Below are positions 27,707 to 32,480 of a DNA stretch of 32,480 bases, piece by piece. The stretch comes from Acidobacteriota bacterium. GTDB lineage: Bacteria; Acidobacteriota; Terriglobia; Acidiferrales; UBA7541. The stretch's first letter is position 1. Each line of letters starts with the position of its first letter. The DNA lies in assembly GCA_003140295.1 (NCBI GenBank), contig PLJR01000368.1, positions 14,159-46,638 of the forward strand, in the 5' to 3' direction. Below the pieces are notes generated by a model. The model saw only the letters and a list, made by a program, of their open reading frames with translations. It was not told the origin of the DNA and made no database searches. A program made the translations under genes and the position numbers.

Positions 27707-30700
27707 TCAGCGGCCGGTCGTTACCTTGGCATTCCCGGCCCGTTCCGCGCGCTGCGAATCGCCCTCCGGCTCGAGCGATTGGCCGCACCACGATTCCTGT
27801 GACGGGCACAAAAACCGGTATTCGCAGGTTTTGCAGATAAACCCCGGCTTAATAGGAAATTCGCGGGCGCGGATATCGGCTGCCACTTCCTGGATGGCGC
27901 CACGCACCTGGTGGAGCGCATTTTCATCGCGAGTTGCCGCGACCACCTCGTTCGTTTGTAAGTTGTAGTAGACCAGCCGCACGGGCTCGAGTTCGAGATC
28001 TTCCCGCGCCGCCATCGCGTAAACGCTCAACTGCAGATCCTTCTGCGCTTGCGCTGCGGTCCTCGGCTTGCCGGTTTTGTAATCGACGATTTCCACTTCG
28101 CCGGCAGCGACCTGGTTGACCTGGTCCATGCGCCCCAGCACTTGCACGCCATTATCCAGTTCCAGCGTGAAGCGCCTCTCCAGCGCCAGCACGTTCGGTG
28201 GAGCCGCTACGCAACTGGCGTGAAACGCCCGCAACTGCGCAACACCGTCATCCAGGTAACACTGTTCCTGGTAATCGTCCTCAAATCCCGCCGACGTCCA
28301 CTCACGCCGGAAGATGGTCTCCAGCTCTTCGCATGGCAGCGTCAGCCCCTTGCGCATCGCCGCAATGAATTGCCGGATGGTTACGTGCATGACATTGCCA
28401 AACGTTGTAGCCGCCCACGGCCCTCCGCGAATCCCCCAAACGTTGTTGAACAGGTATTTCTGCGGGCATTTCCAATACGATTCGATTGCCGACGCGCTCA
28501 ATTGCAGCGGCTCGAAAACCGGAGGCCGGTACTGCGTCGCCCACGCTCCAATGCGCGAATGGACCCGCGAATGGACCCGCGAATGGACCCGCGCATCGGC
28601 TTGTGAATGTCCGCCAGCTTCCTCATATTTGTCCGTAAAAAGCTCATCCCCGAATAAAAGTTGCTCGCCGGCGCGCCCGCCGCTCTTGACAGGCGTCGCC
28701 GGAACCACCGGAGCCAATTGCTTCACATTTTCCCGGGCGATTCTTGGCGCGCTCAAAATGTCGTCGAGAAAAACCGAAGGCTTCGAGCGCTTGTGCACGA
28801 CGGTCGAAAGCGTCAGTCGTTCGCGCGCGCGCGTCACCGCTACATAGAAAAGGCGGCGCTCCTCCTGGATATGAAAATCGCCCTTGGGCACTTCTTCCTT
28901 CATCAACGCTTCCGGAAACTCCAGCACGCGGCTGCGCGGCACCATCGGGAATCCCCGAGCGGTCAGCCGCAGCACGAACACATGATCGAATTCCAGCCCC
29001 TTGGCGGCATGCACGGTCATCAACTGGACCGCATCGCCCCCCTCCTGCTCGAGATTGATCTGCCCGCCGGCCTGTACGAAGTAATCGAAATACTCCACGA
29101 ATTCCGCCAGCCGCGAGGTCTCACTTTTCAGTTGCCACTCGAGCACGAAATGACGCAGCCGGTCGACATAGCGCCGTTCGGTCGGCGACACCACGGAATG
29201 AAGTTCCAGCCATTCGGCGAGCGCGCCAAATAATTCCACGGCGGTCAACCGCCAGGCCCGCTGTCGCAGATCGTGGATGTCCAGGACCAGTGCATCCGTG
29301 CGGCGTTCGATTCCGTTGAACGGTAGCTCGCCCTGCCGCGCTTGCAATGCGTCCCACAGCGCCGGCTGGTTCTTCGAGGTTTGTTCGCAAAGCCTTACTA
29401 AGTCCGCCGCTTCCAGGCCCCACGCCGGTGCTGCCAGCACGCGCGCACACGAAACATTATCCGAGGGTTTCGCCACCAGCCGCAGGTATGCCAGGACGTC
29501 CCGAACCAGCGGATGCCCCAGAATGGACAGATTTCGAATGACGAACGGGATCCCTCGTTCTCCGAGAGCCTCCACCAGGGCGTCGCGGTGATTGTGAATG
29601 CGATACAGCGCCGCGAAAGTGCGCCACGGCTGGCCGGCCGCGTGGAGGCGTGCAATTTCGGCCGCAATCCAGCGAGCTTCTTCGCTCGCCGACGCGAACT
29701 CCACGATGCGAACCTTCTCGCCGTCAGGCTTATGCGCCGCCAGCTCTTTTGCTGGCAATAGCGGCGAACGCTCCATCAGGCTGGCCACTTGTGCGGCCAC
29801 GCGCAAGATTCGTCCCGTAGAGCGGTAATTATCGATCAGCGGCCGCACAAAACGCGCCGCTGCCTGGGTGTTGGATCTGGGCACGCCGGCAAAGCGCTGC
29901 AGAAATATCGTAAAGCTGCCGAACGACGCGCCGCGAAACCGGTAAATCGCCTGGGCGTTGTCCCCTACGGCAACGATGTTGCGTTGCTCCCCACCCAGGC
30001 GCCAAAGCAGCTCGATTTGTGCGACGTTGGTGTCCTGGAACTCGTCCACCAGGATGTACCGAAAACGCCGGCGCACACTCGCCGCAAAAGCCGGGTCAGC
30101 ATCGAGCGCGCGCACTGCGTCCAGCAATTGCATACCAAATGTAAGCAGATGGCGTTCGCGCAACAGCCGGTCGCTCGCCCGGTAAGCCCGCGCAATCTCC
30201 TGCTGCCTGCCAATCTCTTCTTTGCGCAGCCGGCGCTCGTCCTCGGGAAGCGCTTCGCGCTCGCTCGCATAGTGCTCCGCAAGCGACGCCACGTAATGTT
30301 CGTAATCGTCCGGAGTGACTAACTCGTCCTGGCAGCGCGAGAAAAACTGCACGAAGTCGCCCAAAAACTGTCCCGGCTCGGCCAGCCGGCGGTACCGCTC
30401 GAGCGCCAGAACCGATAGATTGCGGCGGAGCAGTACCCAGTGGTCCTCCTTTTCCAGAGTCTTCAGTTGCGGATCACGTTCGAGCAGCAGGCTGTTGCAG
30501 AACCCGTGAAACGTTCCCAGGCATACGGCACGTCCTCGTTCGCCGGCCGTTTTGGCGACCCGGTGCTTCATTTCCGCCGCTGCTTTGTCGGTGAACGTCA
30601 GGCCGAGGATCGCGGTGCCAGGAAGTTCCGGATCGCAGGCCAGCAGGTGCCGGATGCGCTCGGTGATGACACGTGTTTTGCCCGTGCCGGCGCCCGCCAC

Positions 30701-30805
30701 CACCAGTAGCGGCCCCTCCCCGTGTTCCACTGCCGCTTTTTGCTGTGCATTGAGTTGCTCGCCGAAACCCGTGGACACCGGCGCCAGTTCAAAAAGATTT
30801 GCCAC
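27707..30805 (-). CDS. UvrD/Rep-type superfamily 1 helicase fused to C-terminal RecB/AddB-like PD-(D/E)XK nuclease with Fe-S cysteines
   Basis: GPLLVVAGAGTGKTRVITERI Walker A; YILVDEFQDTNVAQIELLWRL Walker B; VQLMTVHAAKGLEFDHVFV; YWKCPQKYLF ... VEIVDYKTGKPR ... CKTCEYRFLC. GTG start. Confidence 0.93.
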   Translation of the reverse strand: MANLFELAPVSTGFGEQLNAQQKAAVEHGEGPLLVVAGAGTGKTRVITERIRHLLACDPELPGTAILGLTFTDKAAAEMKHRVAKTAGERGRAVCLGTFHGFCNSLLLERDPQLKTLEKEDHWVLLRRNLSVLALERYRRLAEPGQFLGDFVQFFSRCQDELVTPDDYEHYVASLAEHYASEREALPEDERRLRKEEIGRQQEIARAYRASDRLLRERHLLTFGMQLLDAVRALDADPAFAASVRRRFRYILVDEFQDTNVAQIELLWRLGGEQRNIVAVGDNAQAIYRFRGASFGSFTIFLQRFAGVPRSNTQAAARFVRPLIDNYRSTGRILRVAAQVASLMERSPLLPAKELAAHKPDGEKVRIVEFASASEEARWIAAEIARLHAAGQPWRTFAALYRIHNHRDALVEALGERGIPFVIRNLSILGHPLVRDVLAYLRLVAKPSDNVSCARVLAAPAWGLEAADLVRLCEQTSKNQPALWDALQARQGELPFNGIERRTDALVLDIHDLRQRAWRLTAVELFGALAEWLELHSVVSPTERRYVDRLRHFVLEWQLKSETSRLAEFVEYFDYFVQAGGQINLEQEGGDAVQLMTVHAAKGLEFDHVFVLRLTARGFPMVPRSRVLEFPEALMKEEVPKGDFHIQEERRLFYVAVTRARERLTLSTVVHKRSKPSVFLDDILSAPRIARENVKQLAPVVPATPVKSGGRAGEQLLFGDELFTDKYEEAGGHSQADARVHSRVHSRVHSRIGAWATQYRPPVFEPLQLSASAIESYWKCPQKYLFNNVWGIRGGPWAATTFGNVMHVTIRQFIAAMRKGLTLPCEELETIFRREWTSAGFEDDYQEQCYLDDGVAQLRAFHASCVAAPPNVLALERRFTLELDNGVQVLGRMDQVNQVAAGEVEIVDYKTGKPRTAAQAQKDLQLSVYAMAAREDLELEPVRLVYYNLQTNEVVAATRDENALHQVRGAIQEVAADIRAREFPIKPGFICKTCEYRFLCPSQESWCGQSLEPEGDSQRAERAGNAKVTTGR
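28553..28596. repeat. 12 bp tandem repeat (ggacccgcgaat, 3 units plus partial) inside the helicase-nuclease gene
   Basis: gcgcgaat-ggacccgcgaat-ggacccgcgaat-ggacccgcgcat; encodes RVHSRVHSRVHSR in the linker between the helicase and nuclease domains. Confidence 0.9.
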
Positions 30806-30873
30806 AGCGCCATCCTAGCCGATTTGCGCTGGCGGCGCACGCCACCACCGGGTAGGCCGCGACTGGGCCTAAG

Positions 30874-31686
30874 CTAGAAAAGTTTCACCCGGCCTTTACG
30901 CAGCTTGGTTTTGAACGTCCAGAACGAATCGGTTCCACGTATCGCGATGCGCTTTAATTCATAGGGATCCTTGGGCGGCAGCCTGTTGATGCGCGAGCCG
31001 ATCCGCAGCGCAAACTCAATTCCGTGTTTCCGGAAGCAATTGCGCATCGCCTGGTTGACGCTTTGCTCTCTGGGCATGCGGCCATAAGGGTACGCGAAGA
31101 CTCGCGTAAACGGGCAACCCTGCTCTTCGAGAGCGCGCACACATGCGGTCACATCCGCTTCGATTTGTGCCGCCGAATAATGCTCATAGTTTTCGTGCCG
31201 GCAGGAGTGCAGCCCGAATTCAATCTGCCCACCAGCGATCTCCTGTATGTCCTGGTAGGACATCAGCGATTCGTTCGCGCCGTCCCATTGGTTTACGCCC
31301 CCGATAAAGCCCACGGGCAGCAAAATGGTGGCCTTCACTTGATGTTTAAGCAGCAGCGGGTGCACCAGTTGAACCGTCCTCAAGTACGCGTCGTCGAATG
31401 TCACCAGGATCGGTTTCGCCGGCAAATCATGACCGTGGTTCAAGGCGTCGCTTAGTTCTGAAAACGAGATCGCTGTGTAGTTCTGATCTTTGATAAAAGC
31501 GAGCTGGCGATCCAGGCGGTCCGCGGATATCGTCAATGCGTCGTTTTCTTGTGGAGAAACCTTATGATAAAGCAAAATAGGCAGGCCTTGAGGCGCCGGC
31601 ACGAACAAGCTATAGCGGTAGACCAGCCACACGAAAAGCAACAGCGCAGCGCCGGTTATCCACCATATTCCCGCCGGCGATATCAA
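30874..31686 (-). CDS. Membrane-anchored polysaccharide deacetylase (NodB-like, CE4)
   Basis: N-terminal TM ITGAALLLFVWLVYRYSLFV; LPILLYHKVS; LVTFDDAYLRTVQLVHPLLLKH; GLHSCRHENYEH metal-binding motif; FAYPYGRMP. TTG start inside a tandem repeat. Confidence 0.87.
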   Translation of the reverse strand: MISPAGIWWITGAALLLFVWLVYRYSLFVPAPQGLPILLYHKVSPQENDALTISADRLDRQLAFIKDQNYTAISFSELSDALNHGHDLPAKPILVTFDDAYLRTVQLVHPLLLKHQVKATILLPVGFIGGVNQWDGANESLMSYQDIQEIAGGQIEFGLHSCRHENYEHYSAAQIEADVTACVRALEEQGCPFTRVFAYPYGRMPREQSVNQAMRNCFRKHGIEFALRIGSRINRLPPKDPYELKRIAIRGTDSFWTFKTKLRKGRVKLF

Positions 31687-31729
31687 CGGCCCCCCAGTGA
31701 TATCAACGGCCCCTCGGCGATATCAACGG
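31670..31729. repeat. Three 20 bp tandem repeats (core gatatcaacgg) spanning a gene junction
   Basis: cccgccggcgatatcaacgg / ccccccagtgatatcaacgg / cccctcggcgatatcaacgg, exact 20 bp period, invariant 11 bp core. Confidence 0.92.
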
Positions 31730-32478
31730 TATGTTTGCTGCCTGCCTTTGTAAATCAGCAAGCCGATCAGCATCGACATAGCCGCGAAAACTACAAGCTG
31801 CGCTAACCCATCCGCGTCAGGCACGCAAAATTCCCCTCGTGGCTCAATTGCAAAGTAATCGAGCCCCGCCAGTGCCAGCACCGCCGCCACGAAGCCTGGC
31901 CGCACTCCCCAGAACCAAACCGTGGCTCCTATGGCCGCCAGCAGAACTACCGAATAATTCCAGGGGTTATCCCCGCCGAGTAGAACCATCAGCAGCAGCG
32001 CCACGGACACGGCCGCAGTCGCCAGGGCATAACCAAAAAGGCGAGTTTGATACACTCGACGCACGGCAGCCGCGCCCGGCAACCGCAGCGGACGCAAAGT
32101 CGCGCCCAGGGCCGCGCCGGACACCGTGGCCCACTGTCGGCTGGCCCCCTGTTGTTCGCTTTCGATCGGGGCCGGCGATGCTGTTTTCCCCGCCACCTGC
32201 GATCTTGCACTGGCCTCGGTCCGCCGAAGCTCCAGCACTTTAAGAAATTTAACCATCGAGTACAAAGATGAGAACAAACTCCAGACCAAGCCGACGGAGC
32301 CATCTCTGAAGAATCCTTTCAAGAAATACATACGAAAGAACGTCAATGGGAAGCGTGCGGCTGCTCCCAAGAAACTCGGGCGCGGTTGGTGCGCCGAGCA
32401 TTCCAGCGCCGCCGCGCTCGTGTAGCGATTGAACTTCTCGAAATAATCGGCAATATTGGCGTAGGAATAGTTGTACAT
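31723..32478 (-). CDS. Glycosyltransferase family 2 (WaaE-like) C-terminus fused to DUF4118/KdpD-like four-TM domain; 5' end outside the window
   Basis: YNYSYANIADYFEKFNRYTSAAALE...FPLTFFRMYFLKGFFRDGSVGLVWSLFSSLYSMVKFLKVLEL resembles GT2 C-termini; then FGYALATAAVSVALLLMVLLGGDNPWNYSVVLLAAIGATVWFWGVRPGFVAAVLALAGLDYFAIEPRGEFCVPDADGLAQLVVFAAMSMLIGLLIY resembles DUF4118. Confidence 0.75.
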   Translation of the reverse strand: MYNYSYANIADYFEKFNRYTSAAALECSAHQPRPSFLGAAARFPLTFFRMYFLKGFFRDGSVGLVWSLFSSLYSMVKFLKVLELRRTEASARSQVAGKTASPAPIESEQQGASRQWATVSGAALGATLRPLRLPGAAAVRRVYQTRLFGYALATAAVSVALLLMVLLGGDNPWNYSVVLLAAIGATVWFWGVRPGFVAAVLALAGLDYFAIEPRGEFCVPDADGLAQLVVFAAMSMLIGLLIYKGRQQTYR

Positions 32479-32480
32479 CG

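Noticed and set aside
28553-28596. Possible CRISPR-like repeat
   Set aside because: Direct 12 bp tandem units without spacers, inside a coding frame; no cas genes nearby.
28049-28606. 185 aa + strand ORF ending in RMDPRMDPRMDPR repeats
   Set aside because: The repeats are the antisense reading of the 12 bp tandem repeat in the helicase-nuclease gene; not an independent gene.
1-32480. tRNA or rRNA genes, transposases, phage or plasmid genes
   Set aside because: No intergenic T-loop (GGTTCGAnTC) with matching cloverleaf arms, no rRNA-like blocks, and no ORF with recognisable mobile-element or phage signatures.

Overview
The window looks like chromosomal DNA from an Acidobacteriota-type bacterium. 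This lineage call is inferred from an Oar-like TonB receptor, three Acidobacteria-type VWA (VWFA-related) proteins and a Gly-rich TonB. I support 21 coding regions: a TonB-dependent receptor, an NHL/beta-propeller protein, a ChaN-PDZ protein, an AI-2E family permease, a FAD oxidoreductase, a GT2 glycosyltransferase, a GH63/MGH1-like glucosidase + SDR + amylo-1,6-glucosidase cluster, a VOC protein, a hypothetical protein, a TonB protein, ileS-lspA-rluD followed by a VWA trio, a UvrD-like helicase-nuclease, a polysaccharide deacetylase, and a glycosyltransferase C-terminus fused to a DUF4118/KdpD-like membrane domain that runs off the right edge. I saw no tRNA, rRNA, CRISPR array, transposase or phage genes. 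The most interesting signals are: (1) a 3 x 20 bp tandem repeat at 31670-31729 that sits on a gene junction and reads as a chain of TTGA stop/restart sites; (2) the GT2-DUF4118 fusion beside it; (3) an unexplained ~111 bp nested inverted repeat at 4086-4196; (4) a near-consensus promoter placed so that the first VWA gene would be leaderless; (5) a TonB protein with a long cytoplasmic N-terminus carrying a repeated FWxNL(K/R)D motif. I found no convincing new multi-gene defence or mobile system. All calls come from reading the sequence; no database search was run.
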